From: CAZGAQ01 sp964523405
GTDB taxonomy: Bacteria; Planctomycetota; Phycisphaerae; UBA1845; Fen-1342
DNA length: 64,000 bases
Direction of reading: 5' to 3'
Assembly: GCA_964523405.1 (NCBI GenBank)
Contig: CAZGAQ010000001.1
Span: 186,001-250,000 of the forward strand
This document shows positions 41,502-49,812 of the stretch, piece by piece. How positions within the stretch are numbered: the first letter of the stretch is position 1; each line of letters begins with the position of its first letter. Made by a program: the position numbers and the translations under genes. The notes under the pieces were generated by a model that saw nothing but the letters and a program-made list of their open reading frames with translations, made no database searches and had not been told where the DNA came from.

Positions 41502-42026
41502 CTAGCGGACGTCCTTATCCTTCTTGGGTTCGGACTTGGCGTCCTTCTTGGGCTCGGGCTTGACGTCCTTCTTGGGTTCGGCCTTGGCGTCTTTCTTGGC
41601 CTCGGGCTTGGCCTGGCACTGGGCGGTGCACTTGCCCTGGCACAGGCACTTGCCCTCGGTGCACTTGCAGCCCTTGGTCATGACGGCCGTGAACGCCTTG
41701 GCCTTCTCGCCGCCCTGGATCTTCAACTCACCGCCGAGCGCGACGAGCTCAGCCGTATAGGTCCGCTCCTTGCCGTCGGACTTGAACACGAGCTTCTTGG
41801 TGTTGGCGTCATACGTGTAGGTGCCCGTCAGCATCTTGCACTGGTCGCCTTCCTTGGCGCACGCCGTGAAGGTGTTGTCCTCACCGAGCTTCATGCACTG
41901 GAGGTTGAAATGCGCTTTGGCCGTCGCCGGGTCGATGGACTTCATCGACCAGGTGCCGGTGACCGCGCAACCACTCAGCATGACCAGCACACTGGCCAGA
42001 ACAACCGCCTTGCACAGAGTCTTCAT
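41502..42026 (-). CDS. Small Cys-rich lipoprotein with Lys/Glu/Pro repeat tail
   Basis: A 174-residue lipoprotein with lipobox VLVMLSGC. The mature N-terminal part resembles small beta-sheet proteins that test a compound's effect on mass (GTWSMKSIDPATAKAHFNL, TYTYDANTKKLVFKSDGKE). It then carries CKCTEGKCLCQGKCTAQC, a dense Cys cluster that could bind metal, and ends in four 8-residue EPKKDxKx repeats. AAGGAG lies about 6 bases before ATG 42026. The tail resembles in style the Cys/Lys tail of the TPR protein at 26449-27381. I do not recognise a named family. Confidence 0.7.
   Translation of the reverse strand: MKTLCKAVVLASVLVMLSGCAVTGTWSMKSIDPATAKAHFNLQCMKLGEDNTFTACAKEGDQCKMLTGTYTYDANTKKLVFKSDGKERTYTAELVALGGELKIQGGEKAKAFTAVMTKGCKCTEGKCLCQGKCTAQCQAKPEAKKDAKAEPKKDVKPEPKKDAKSEPKKDKDVR
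41517..41612. repeat. Four 24-bp tandem repeats coding the Lys/Glu/Pro tail
   Basis: Units close to GTCCTTCTTGGGTTCGG plus (A/C)CTTGGC repeat four times at 24-bp spacing, encoding KxEPKKDx on the minus strand. Confidence 0.85.
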
Positions 42027-42360
42027 CGTCTTCTCCTTTCCATTGAAAGCGGACACCAGCCCGCAGGATATGTCCGACGAACGCGGGTATCTTGGCGCCG
42101 CCAGGTGGCGGACGCAAGGGGCGCGTGCGGCCGATGCGCCTGCCCGCCGACCGTGGCGCGTCGATTCTTGTCGACGCCCGGCAGCGAGTCAGGAGTGGCG
42201 GCCAGCCGTCACGGCCGGACAGGCTTTCGCGGTTCGCCGAAAGACTCGCGGGAGTGGCAGTCCGCCTCGGCGCGGCGGCGTTCGCACCGCGTTCCACGGC
42301 GGCCGGCGTTCACATTCGTTCGGGACAGGCGGGGGGGCGAACGCCGCGCCGCGCAAACCC
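42027..42360. other. 334-bp spacer
   Basis: No gene is supported. A perfect short hairpin GCGTCGA-TTCTTG-TCGACGC lies at 42158-42177, downstream of icd (minus strand) and upstream of the Cys-rich lipoprotein gene. It could end the icd message, although no T-run follows. Confidence 0.45.
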
Positions 42361-43689
42361 CTAGCGCATGTACTTCACGACGGCCGCGCCGAACGCGCTG
42401 CACTTCACCTCGGTCGCGCCGTCCATCAGGCGGGCGAAGTCGTACGTCACCGTCTTGGCGCCGATCGCCCCGTCCATGCCCTTGAGAATCAGGTCCGCGG
42501 CCTCGGTCCAGCCCAGGTAGCGCAGCATCAGCTCGCCCGACAGGATCACCGAGCCGGGGTTCACCTTATCCAGATTGGCATACTTGGGGGCTGTGCCGTG
42601 CGTGGCCTCGAAGATCGCGTGGCCGGTGACGTAGTTGATGTTTGCGCCCGGGGCGATGCCGATTCCGCCGACCTGGGCCGCGAGCGCGTCCGACAGATAG
42701 TCGCCATTGAGGTTCAGTGTGGCGATCACGTCGAAATCGTCGGGTCGCGTCAGTACCTGCTGGAGCGTGATGTCCGCAATCGCGTCCTTGATGACCAGCC
42801 CCGCGCCCGGCCGGCCCTCCGGAATGCGGCACCACGGCCCGCTGTCGATCTCCACCGCGCCGTAGAACTGCTTGGCCACGCCGTACCCCCAGTCGCGGAA
42901 GGCGCCTTCCGTGAACTTCATGATGTTGCCTTTGTGCACCAGCGTGACACTCTTGCGCCGGTTCTGGATGGCGTACCCAATGGCCGTGTGCACTAGGCGC
43001 TCGGTCCCGAGATAGCTGACCGGCTTGATGCCGAGACCCACCTGTACGCCGACGGTGCGGTGCGGTGCACCGATCCCCTCCAGTTCCCGCTGCCACGCCC
43101 CCGCGGCGTCCGGCGTCCCGAAGCGGATCTTCTTGAACTCCGTGGGGAACTCCCGCGCAAAGAAGTCCAGGATCTTCTGGGCCTCCGGTGTGCCGGCCGC
43201 GTACTCGATCCCCGCGTAGATGTCCTCCGTGTTCTCGCGGAAGATCACCATGTTCACCTTTCCCGGGTGCGTGACGGGCGAAGGCACGCCCGCGAAGTGC
43301 CGCACGGGGCGCAGGCACACGTACAGGTCGAGCACCTGCCGCAGAGCGACGTTCAGCGAGCGAATGCCGCCGCCGACCGGCGTGGTCAGCGGGCCCTTGA
43401 TACCCACGAGGAATTCGCGAAAGGCGTCGATCGTCTCATCGGGGAGCCAGTTGTTGAACTTCTGGAAGGCCGTCTCACCGGCGTAGACCTCCATCCAGGC
43501 GATCTGGCGCTGGCCGCCATAGGCTTGGGCCACGGCCGCGTCGAGGACGTGCTGGGCGGCGCGCCAGATATCGGGACCGGTGCCGTCTCCGCGGATGAAC
43601 GGGATGATCGGGCGATCGGGCACGTGCAGGGCGGTGGCGGTGCGGGTGATGCGGCTGCCGGACGGAACGGTCGTGGTCGCGTAGGCCAT
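42361..43689 (-). CDS. icd: Isocitrate dehydrogenase (NADP-dependent type)
   Basis: A 442-residue TCA-cycle enzyme that oxidatively decarboxylates isocitrate to 2-oxoglutarate. Signatures: IIPFIRGDGTGPDIW near the N terminus, the substrate loop GGGIRSLNVALRQVLDLYVC, RENTEDIYAGIEY, the conserved LVHKGNIMKFTEGAFRDWGY and the nicotinamide/adenine-site region EATHGTAPKYANLDKVNPGS. Length and motifs fit bacterial Icd rather than isopropylmalate dehydrogenase. GGGAG lies 7 bases before ATG 43689; longer open-frame extension upstream reads into rpoN and is not coding. It is divergent from rpoN, pairing carbon and nitrogen metabolism genes, though that may be chance. Confidence 0.95.
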   Translation of the reverse strand: MAYATTTVPSGSRITRTATALHVPDRPIIPFIRGDGTGPDIWRAAQHVLDAAVAQAYGGQRQIAWMEVYAGETAFQKFNNWLPDETIDAFREFLVGIKGPLTTPVGGGIRSLNVALRQVLDLYVCLRPVRHFAGVPSPVTHPGKVNMVIFRENTEDIYAGIEYAAGTPEAQKILDFFAREFPTEFKKIRFGTPDAAGAWQRELEGIGAPHRTVGVQVGLGIKPVSYLGTERLVHTAIGYAIQNRRKSVTLVHKGNIMKFTEGAFRDWGYGVAKQFYGAVEIDSGPWCRIPEGRPGAGLVIKDAIADITLQQVLTRPDDFDVIATLNLNGDYLSDALAAQVGGIGIAPGANINYVTGHAIFEATHGTAPKYANLDKVNPGSVILSGELMLRYLGWTEAADLILKGMDGAIGAKTVTYDFARLMDGATEVKCSAFGAAVVKYMR

Positions 43690-43724
43690 CACGGGTCTCC
43701 CAAGTGTGCGCGCCGATTCAGGAA

Positions 43725-43739
43725 AAAACGGCGCGTTTT
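43725..43739. promoter_or_regulatory. Inverted repeat AAAACG-GCG-CGTTTT in the icd leader
   Basis: A perfect 6-bp inverted repeat with a 3-base spacer sits between the candidate icd -10 and the ribosome binding site, where an operator would overlap early transcription. No regulator is identified. Confidence 0.35.
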
Positions 43740-43747
43740 GCGCAGGT

Positions 43748-43753
43748 ATTGTA
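43748..43753 (-). promoter_or_regulatory. Candidate -10 (TACAAT) of icd
   Basis: TACAAT on the minus strand, about 60 bases before the icd start. The -35 is weak. Confidence 0.4.
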
Positions 43754-43847
43754 GGCGGCTCGCAGCACGGTCGGCAGAAACAGCCGATGATTCCGAGGGC
43801 ACCCCGGTCCGGCGGGCGGCGCCGGGCCGGGCACGGTCCACGTTTCT

Positions 43848-43876
43848 TTGACTCAGGTTTCGGCCGGCCGTATCCT
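43848..43876 (+). promoter_or_regulatory. Sigma-70-type promoter of rpoN
   Basis: TTGACT (43848-43853), an exact 17-base spacer and TATCCT (43871-43876) form the best promoter in the window. Transcription would start near 43883, leaving a 125-base leader. Confidence 0.7.
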
Positions 43877-44008
43877 TTACAGTGCTGACCGCCTCTTCGC
43901 AAGGTGCGGCTGGGCGCCGCTGGGCCGACAATCTCTCCTGTGGTTTGCAGCGCGCGGGTCGCGGCCGTGTGGCGGCCTGGCGGAATCCGCCGACAGGTTA
44001 GTAGTCCG

Positions 44009-45493
44009 ATGTCGCAGATGCTCTCGCAAATTCCGCGGCAATTGCTCCAGCAGCAGTTGCGTCTGACGCCGCAGCTCATCCAGGCGATGGATATCCTGCA
44101 GCTCAACGCCCTGGCGCTGGAGTCGCGGATCGCGCAGGAGCTGGACGGCAATCCGGCCCTGGAGGTTCTGCCCGGCGACGAGGAGGTGCAGGCGCCGGTC
44201 GAGCCCGCTGCGGTGGAGGAAGAACGGGCGGACGGTGAGCGCGCGATGGTTGTGGGGGAGGGGACCGCCGGGGAGTTCGAGCGCCTGGACAGCCTGGTTC
44301 GCGAGTACGACTGGATTGACGACGAGGCGCAGTACCGGGGGACGGTTTCGCGCGCCCAGGGCGGCGAAGAGACGGACGGCAAGCTCGACGCGATGGCGAA
44401 CACCGCCGCCCGCCCGGTGTGTCTGCACGACTACCTGCTCGAGCAATGGGGGCTGGTGGAGGTGGCCGAGCGGATCCGCGCGCTCGGGGCCGAGTTGATC
44501 GACTATATCGATGAGACCGGGCGCCTCGGTACGCCGCTGGAGGAGATCGGACGGGAGCTGAACCCACCGGCCACGTCCAATGAGCGGGCGGAAGCGCTGG
44601 CGGCGGTACAGGAGCTGGACCCGCCAGGTGTGGGGGCGCGGACGATCCAGGAGTGTCTGCTGCTGCAGCTCGCGGCGCTACCGGGGGACAACGCGCTGGA
44701 GCGGCGGATCATTGCGGAGCACCTGGAGGATCTGCAGAAGAACCGGTTGCCGGCCATCGCCAAGGCGCTGGGGGCGGACGTCGAGGAAGTGAAGGCGGCG
44801 ATCCAGGTGATTGGCCGGTTGTCGCTGCACCCGGGGGCGGACGTGACCGAGTATCAGACGCCCGCACTGGTTCCCGACCTGATCGTGGACTTCGACGAGC
44901 AGGAGGACCGGTACGACGTGCGGCTGGCGCGGGGCAACCTGCGCGAGCTGCGCATCTCACCGGAGTTCCGCGAGCTGTTGGAGCGTTCGCGCAACGACCC
45001 GCGCGCCCGCGAGTTCGCGAGTCAGAAGATTGACGCGGCCAAGGCGATTATCGACGCCGTGCGCTTCCGGCGGGAGCGGCTGCTGGAGGTGGGGCGGGCC
45101 GTCGTGGAGGCGCAGCGCGATTTTCTGGACCACGGTGAGCAGCGGCTGAAAGTGCTGCGGATGAGTGATCTGGCCGCGCGCTTCGGCTGCGACCCGTCCA
45201 CGATCAGCCGGACGGTGGACGAGAAGTACATTCAGACGCCGCGCGGCATCTATCCGCTGCGGATGTTCTTCACGGGTGGGGCGGAGACGGACGAAGGCGA
45301 GGCCCTGGGGTGGGCGAGCATCAAGGCGAAGGTCAACGAGATCGTCGCGGGTGAAGACAAGCGCAACCCGCTCAGCGACGACGAGATTGTCGACAAGTTG
45401 AAGGCGGACGGCGTCGACATCAAGCGCCGCACAATCGCCAAGTACCGCGCCCAGCTCAACATCCCGCCCGCGCGGCAACGCAAGCAATACTAG
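44009..45493 (+). CDS. rpoN: RNA polymerase sigma-54 factor
   Basis: A 494-residue alternative sigma factor that recognises -24/-12 promoters and needs an AAA+ activator. Region I is the Gln/Leu-rich PRQLLQQQLRLTPQLIQAMD followed by IAQELDGNPALE; an acidic region II follows. The core-binding domain includes VQELDPPGVGARTIQECLLL. The C-terminal RpoN box KRRTIAKYRAQLNIPPARQR is intact, as is the upstream helix-turn-helix LAARFGCDPSTISRTVDEKY. I start at ATG 44009, which gives the standard N terminus. No hpf/ptsN genes follow, unlike in proteobacteria. Confidence 0.96.
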   Translation: MSQMLSQIPRQLLQQQLRLTPQLIQAMDILQLNALALESRIAQELDGNPALEVLPGDEEVQAPVEPAAVEEERADGERAMVVGEGTAGEFERLDSLVREYDWIDDEAQYRGTVSRAQGGEETDGKLDAMANTAARPVCLHDYLLEQWGLVEVAERIRALGAELIDYIDETGRLGTPLEEIGRELNPPATSNERAEALAAVQELDPPGVGARTIQECLLLQLAALPGDNALERRIIAEHLEDLQKNRLPAIAKALGADVEEVKAAIQVIGRLSLHPGADVTEYQTPALVPDLIVDFDEQEDRYDVRLARGNLRELRISPEFRELLERSRNDPRAREFASQKIDAAKAIIDAVRFRRERLLEVGRAVVEAQRDFLDHGEQRLKVLRMSDLAARFGCDPSTISRTVDEKYIQTPRGIYPLRMFFTGGAETDEGEALGWASIKAKVNEIVAGEDKRNPLSDDEIVDKLKADGVDIKRRTIAKYRAQLNIPPARQRKQY

Positions 45494-45517
45494 GGCAGGC
45501 GGGGGCTCCCGCGACGC

Positions 45518-47092
45518 TCAGTTGAACATCCGCTGCGTCACCAGCCGCGTCTCGGTCTCGCGCATGTCCATCAACGACCACTGCAGCGCTGCGGCCGCCA
45601 CCTGCAGTCCGACCAGCAGCGCCAGGACCCCCAGCGTGTGGCGCGTCGGCGCGCGCCAGTCGCGGAGTTGCAGCAGCGCCCCCAGCAGCAGCAGCGGCGC
45701 AAACGACAGCCACAAGCGCGGCGTCTCGATGTTCGTAAACCCGACCGTGGCAACCAGTACAGCCCCCGTGCCCCAGAATAGCCAGCGGCCGAACCGCTCG
45801 GCGCGCGTCGCGTCCGGGCCGGGCCGCAGCAGCCGCGGACCGGCCGACCAGCTCGTCAGCCACAGGACCGGGCCGGCGAACAGTGCGAACAGCGGTAGGC
45901 CGAGCATCTGCCATGCCAGGGGCATCGCCTCCGGCCCGCGTGTGACTTGCGCCTGGGCGCGCGCCACCGCCCGCGCGATCGCGAACACGTTGCAGTCCAG
46001 CGCGACATGCAGCACGACCGCGGCTGCCACCGCCCCGCCCGCGGCCGGCAGGACCAGGTGCGTGAGGCGGCGCCGCAACTCCGGCCCGTCCCGCCCATCC
46101 GCCAGCAGCGTCGCCGCCACCACAATCGCCGCGAGCCAGACGTGCACCAGGCTGACCATCGTCGCCAGCAGCGTGACGGTGCCCGCTAACATCGCTGGCG
46201 CGACGCGCCCCGTCCGCCACCCGCGCAGCCATAGATACAGGGGCACGGCGGCCGTCAGCAACTGCGCCGGATCCTTGCCGGGACTGAACAGCACCGCCGC
46301 CGGGGCGAGCACGGCACCCGCCGCGAACACCGCGGCCGTGGGGGCGGCGCAATAGGGTCGGGCGCAGACGTACAGCACTGGCCCGGCCGCCAGCCACGCG
46401 GCCAGCAGGACCCAGAAGTAAAACAGGCCGACCGTGGTCGAGCGCAACAAATCCGGCCGCGCGTCCGTGTCGAGCAGCGGCTGGGCCGCCCAGGGGATCA
46501 CGCCGGGCGCGGCGTCGACGGCCTGACGGATGGTCCAGGCGAGGGCGGTCATGCCGGGCGGATTGCTGATGACGCGCGTGCCGCGCATTTCGGCGGGCGG
46601 AGTCTGCGCACGCTGCGGGAAATCGTGCAGGTAGGCGTGCAAATCGCGGATGGGCATGGCTTCGGTGACGAAGGCACCGTCGTGCGACGGGGAGTGCATC
46701 GTGAAGAAGATCTGGTTGAAATACAGGGGCGGGCCGAAGTAGGTCCACAGCCCGAGGCTGATCAGGCCGACCAGGAGCAGTGCCCCGCCGCCGTGCCGCG
46801 CCGCCGGGCGCGCGTGCCCCAGCCACCACACCCCGCCGCCGAGCATTCCCGCCGCCAGCAGCGCCGGCCAGAGGCTCGCCATGCGCAGCGCGGACACCGG
46901 CGAATACAGATAGACCAGTCGGCCCGGGCAGCCCAGCGGTACGCCGGCGCGCCACAGCACGACGCTGACCAGACTGGGCGCGAGAACCGCGAGCAGCAAC
47001 GCGCGCCACCAGTGCCGCGCGGTGAGGGTCGGCGGCTCGCCGACCGGTGGCGCGGAGTCACTCCGCGGGCGCGGCGCCGGTGTCGAGGGCAT
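45518..47092 (-). CDS. Polytopic membrane protein, possibly GT-C glycosyltransferase-like
   Basis: A 524-residue protein with about ten to twelve hydrophobic helices, for example LLLAVLAPSLVSVVLW and VGLFYFWVLLAAWLAA. A large first loop contains HSPSHDGAFVTEAMPIRDLH and VISNPPGMTALAWTI; the acidic start and NPPG motif recall GT-C/ArnT/PMT-type glycosyltransferases, where the first loop carries the catalytic Asp. I cannot name the substrate, and the assignment is weak. I use ATG 47092, which overlaps the end of the MFS-acyltransferase gene upstream by 35 bp, suggesting translational coupling. It converges on rpoN with only 24 bp between stops. Confidence 0.65.
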   Translation of the reverse strand: MPSTPAPRPRSDSAPPVGEPPTLTARHWWRALLLAVLAPSLVSVVLWRAGVPLGCPGRLVYLYSPVSALRMASLWPALLAAGMLGGGVWWLGHARPAARHGGGALLLVGLISLGLWTYFGPPLYFNQIFFTMHSPSHDGAFVTEAMPIRDLHAYLHDFPQRAQTPPAEMRGTRVISNPPGMTALAWTIRQAVDAAPGVIPWAAQPLLDTDARPDLLRSTTVGLFYFWVLLAAWLAAGPVLYVCARPYCAAPTAAVFAAGAVLAPAAVLFSPGKDPAQLLTAAVPLYLWLRGWRTGRVAPAMLAGTVTLLATMVSLVHVWLAAIVVAATLLADGRDGPELRRRLTHLVLPAAGGAVAAAVVLHVALDCNVFAIARAVARAQAQVTRGPEAMPLAWQMLGLPLFALFAGPVLWLTSWSAGPRLLRPGPDATRAERFGRWLFWGTGAVLVATVGFTNIETPRLWLSFAPLLLLGALLQLRDWRAPTRHTLGVLALLVGLQVAAAALQWSLMDMRETETRLVTQRMFN

Positions 47093-48995
47093 AGATCTCT
47101 CGCAGGATGAGGTCGCTGACGAGTTGCGGGGCGTCCTTGTCGCGCTCACGTCCGATAAAGGCGGACAGGTCAACGGGCTTGCCGTAGCGAATCCGTACGC
47201 GGTGGCGGCGGAAGAGCGCGACGAACGGGTTCGCGGCGTATCCCGCACCCACGATATGTATGGGGATTACGGGGGCGCCGGTCCGCAGGGCCAGCAAACC
47301 AAGCCCCGACTTGGCCGGCGGTTCCGCTTCGCCCGGCTCCACATACGTGCCCTGGGGAAAGATGCCCAGGCAGCCGCCTTCCTTGAGTCGCCGGAGCGTG
47401 TTGGTCAGGAACGACTTGCCCGGATTCGTGCGGTCCACCGGCACGCACTGGTTGAGTCGCATGAACCAGTTTGCGAGCGGGAAGCGGTAGTACTTCTGCT
47501 CGACGACGAAGCCCGGCAGGCGGTGCGGGCACGTCCCCACGATCACGAGGGGATCGACACCCGACAGATGGTTGGCCGCCAGAATCACCGGACCCTGCGC
47601 CGGCACCGTGCACGGCCCGATGCGCTGGGCCCGGCACCAGAACGCCGCGTACAGTCGCGTCAGTCGCCACACGAGCCACGGGATCGGCGGCAGCGACGCC
47701 CCGCGGCGGTACTCCCGCCACGCCACGACGAGCGTAGCGCCCAGCCCCGCGGCCGTGATCGCCAGCAGCCACGGAATGTGGCGGTCGAGGTGGTCGATCT
47801 TCGGCAGGCCGAGCAGCCCGGCTGTCGCCACAATCGCGGCCATTGTCGCCATGTCCGATACGCCGAATACGCGGCCGCGCCGGCTGTCGGGCACGAAGCG
47901 CTGGATCACCACCATCACGCTGACGAGGATGGCCGCGCCGTGAATTCCGATCATCAGCAAAGCAGCGCCGGTTGCGACGCGCCCCAGCTTGAATACCAGG
48001 GTGGCGTCGAGGGCGAGCATCCAGAACGTGGCCCCGCTCACGCCGGCCAGCACCGCCAGGGAGACCGGCAGAGCGGGACCGACGACCGTGAGCAAGCCGG
48101 CGCCGATGGCCAGCCCGGCGACAATCAGGCCGCGATAACGTCCGATGGCGTCGTAGTCCCCGCCGAACACGTCGCGCACGAGGGCGGGCAGCACGGAAAT
48201 GACCACGCCGGCGGCTGCCCAGAAGACCGTGCCGAGGAGAATGATCTGCAGGATGCGACGGTGCCGGCGGACGTAGGCGAAGCCTTGCACGACCGGTGTG
48301 AGGATGCCGGAGCGGACCTCGCTGGGGACGGCCCGTGTCCGCGCTAGCGCGATCCAGACGAGCAGCGCGGCACTGCCGACGAAGGTGAGCGCGTCGAGCC
48401 AGTAGTTCCAGTTCAGATGCAGATTGCCGATCCGGGCCGCCTTCACCAGCTCGCCGCCCACGACCGCGCTCAGGATCCCGCAGATCGTCCCGAGCGCGCT
48501 GATCAGCGCATTCGCCCGCACGAGCTGATCGGAGCGAATCAGGGTCGGCACCATGGCCTGCCGGGCTGGGGAGAAGAAGGCCGCGAATACGCCTGCTAGC
48601 GCGAGTGGGGCCGCAAACGCAAAATCCCCCAGCTGCATCCCAACGAGTAGGGGTAGCGTCCACGGCAGCGTGCCCATAACCAGGAACCGCGCCAGATCCG
48701 CCGCGATCATGGTCCATTTGCGGCTGAAGCGGTCCGCCCACCAGCCGGCCAGCGGTCCGCAGGCCACAAACGGCAGGAAGAAGAAGAAGGTCATGAGGGC
48801 CTGGACGCGCGTGATGTCGTCGCGGGCGATGCCTCCGGACTCGTGCAAGAGGGCCATCTCGCTGAGGTGATCGCCGAACGCGCTGATGCCATAGGCGGCC
48901 CACAGGAGCACGAAATTGCGGTTCTGCACCAGCCAGTCCGGCAGCGCCGGTCCGGGCGCGCTGGAATCTGAAGTGGGAGCGGCCGTGGGCTTCAT
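47058..48995 (-). CDS. MFS transporter fused to PlsC-type acyltransferase (LplT-Aas-like)
   Basis: A 645-residue fusion. The N-terminal 420 residues form a 12-helix major facilitator (LLWAAYGISAFGDHLSEMAL, PLAGWWADRFSRKWTMIAAD). The C-terminal part is a 1-acylglycerol-3-phosphate-acyltransferase domain with NHLSGVDPLVIVG (NHxxxxD motif) and GIFPQGTYVEPGE, where the usual FPEGT reads FPQGT. In E. coli, LplT flips lysophospholipids and Aas re-acylates them; this protein lacks the acyl-ACP synthetase part. It could retrieve and re-acylate lysophospholipids in the inner membrane. The ATG at 48995 has only a weak ribosome binding site. It precedes and overlaps the membrane-protein gene at 45518-47092. 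Confidence 0.88.
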   Translation of the reverse strand: MKPTAAPTSDSSAPGPALPDWLVQNRNFVLLWAAYGISAFGDHLSEMALLHESGGIARDDITRVQALMTFFFFLPFVACGPLAGWWADRFSRKWTMIAADLARFLVMGTLPWTLPLLVGMQLGDFAFAAPLALAGVFAAFFSPARQAMVPTLIRSDQLVRANALISALGTICGILSAVVGGELVKAARIGNLHLNWNYWLDALTFVGSAALLVWIALARTRAVPSEVRSGILTPVVQGFAYVRRHRRILQIILLGTVFWAAAGVVISVLPALVRDVFGGDYDAIGRYRGLIVAGLAIGAGLLTVVGPALPVSLAVLAGVSGATFWMLALDATLVFKLGRVATGAALLMIGIHGAAILVSVMVVIQRFVPDSRRGRVFGVSDMATMAAIVATAGLLGLPKIDHLDRHIPWLLAITAAGLGATLVVAWREYRRGASLPPIPWLVWRLTRLYAAFWCRAQRIGPCTVPAQGPVILAANHLSGVDPLVIVGTCPHRLPGFVVEQKYYRFPLANWFMRLNQCVPVDRTNPGKSFLTNTLRRLKEGGCLGIFPQGTYVEPGEAEPPAKSGLGLLALRTGAPVIPIHIVGAGYAANPFVALFRRHRVRIRYGKPVDLSAFIGRERDKDAPQLVSDLILREIYALDTGAAPAE

Positions 48996-49075
48996 GATGG
49001 CGAGACTGTACCGCGCGGCCGATGAGGCGCGAACGGGCTGACCCGGCCCCCTGAAACCCGTACGGTCCTGGGCGG

Positions 49076-49081
49076 TACAAT
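49076..49081 (+). promoter_or_regulatory. Candidate -10 (TACAAT) of the lipoprotein gene
   Basis: TACAAT lies 13 bases before the AAGGAGG of the next gene, giving a very short leader. The -35 (TGAAAC, 18 bases upstream) is poor. Confidence 0.4.
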
Positions 49082-49106
49082 GGGGGGAACGTGAAGGAGG
49101 TGTGGC

Positions 49107-49667
49107 GTGAATCGTCGCGATCTGGCCGGACCGGTGCTGGGGCTAATGCTGATGGCCGTGTGGGGGCTTCTGTCAGGCTGCGACAGCTCGCCGCCGCGGG
49201 CGGAGCGCCAGCCGCAGACGGCGCCGGCCACGCGGGCGGTCGCGCCCCATGTGCCGGCCACGCAACCGGCCTCGGCGGCGACGACCACGACGGCGCCGCC
49301 TGTCGCGCCCGACGGGGCGACCGGGCACCAGGATGTTCCCCCGCCGGACAGCAGCGAGCCCGAGCTCCCCAGTTACGTGACGGTCATCGAGCGCTACGAG
49401 TCCGGCAAGTCTGCCCGGCTGACGGCCGCGACGCCTGGCGGGCGCCGGCTCACGCTCGACACGCGGAACGTGCGGCGGATTCGCATCGATCGCGACGATG
49501 TGCCGATGGCGGGCAAGGGCAGTATCGCGCTGGCGCTCGACGGGCAGGTCTTCGAGTGGGTCGCGAACTCGCAAGTCGCGGTGTTCGAGCGTAGCGAGAA
49601 CGGCGTGTGGCGTCCGGTGCCGCCGGACGAGGCACGCGACGTGCGCCGTGCCCGTCCCAAGCCGTAG
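49107..49667 (+). CDS. Predicted lipoprotein
   Basis: A 186-residue lipoprotein with a clear leader and lipobox (LMLMAVWGLLSGC). A Pro/Ala/Thr-rich stretch (QPQTAPATRAVAPHVPATQP) links to a basic C-terminal domain (GGRRLTLDTRNVRRIRIDRD). AAGGAGG lies 6 bases before GTG 49107, which fixes the start. No family is recognised; the linker suggests a tether that holds the basic domain away from the membrane, perhaps to touch anionic polymers. Confidence 0.7.
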   Translation: MNRRDLAGPVLGLMLMAVWGLLSGCDSSPPRAERQPQTAPATRAVAPHVPATQPASAATTTTAPPVAPDGATGHQDVPPPDSSEPELPSYVTVIERYESGKSARLTAATPGGRRLTLDTRNVRRIRIDRDDVPMAGKGSIALALDGQVFEWVANSQVAVFERSENGVWRPVPPDEARDVRRARPKP

Positions 49668-49683
49668 TCCACTGCACAAGTAG

Positions 49684-49705
49684 CGTCGGCCCCCCGCGGC
49701 CGACG
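49684..49705. terminator. Hairpin after the lipoprotein gene
   Basis: CGTCGGCC (49684-49691) pairs perfectly with GGCCGACG (49698-49705), loop CCCCGC. There is no T-run. Confidence 0.45.
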
Positions 49706-49812
49706 TTGGATGCCGCGAAGGTCGAGCTGGACCGCGACTCGAGATTGCTTCGAAGAGTCCTCCGTTAGCCGTGTCTTTCGCAGTCCCAGAATTCGGGAGC
49801 CACAACAGCAGC

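Larger units (their letters stand above)
43690..44008. other. 319-bp divergent regulatory region between icd and rpoN
   Basis: It contains a strong promoter for rpoN and, on the icd side, a TACAAT box and an inverted repeat in the leader. Both are listed separately. I see no gene. Confidence 0.6.

Noticed and set aside
43690..44403. N-terminal extension of icd by 238 codons
   Set aside because: It overlaps rpoN antisense; the normal Icd N terminus and a good ribosome binding site are at 43689.
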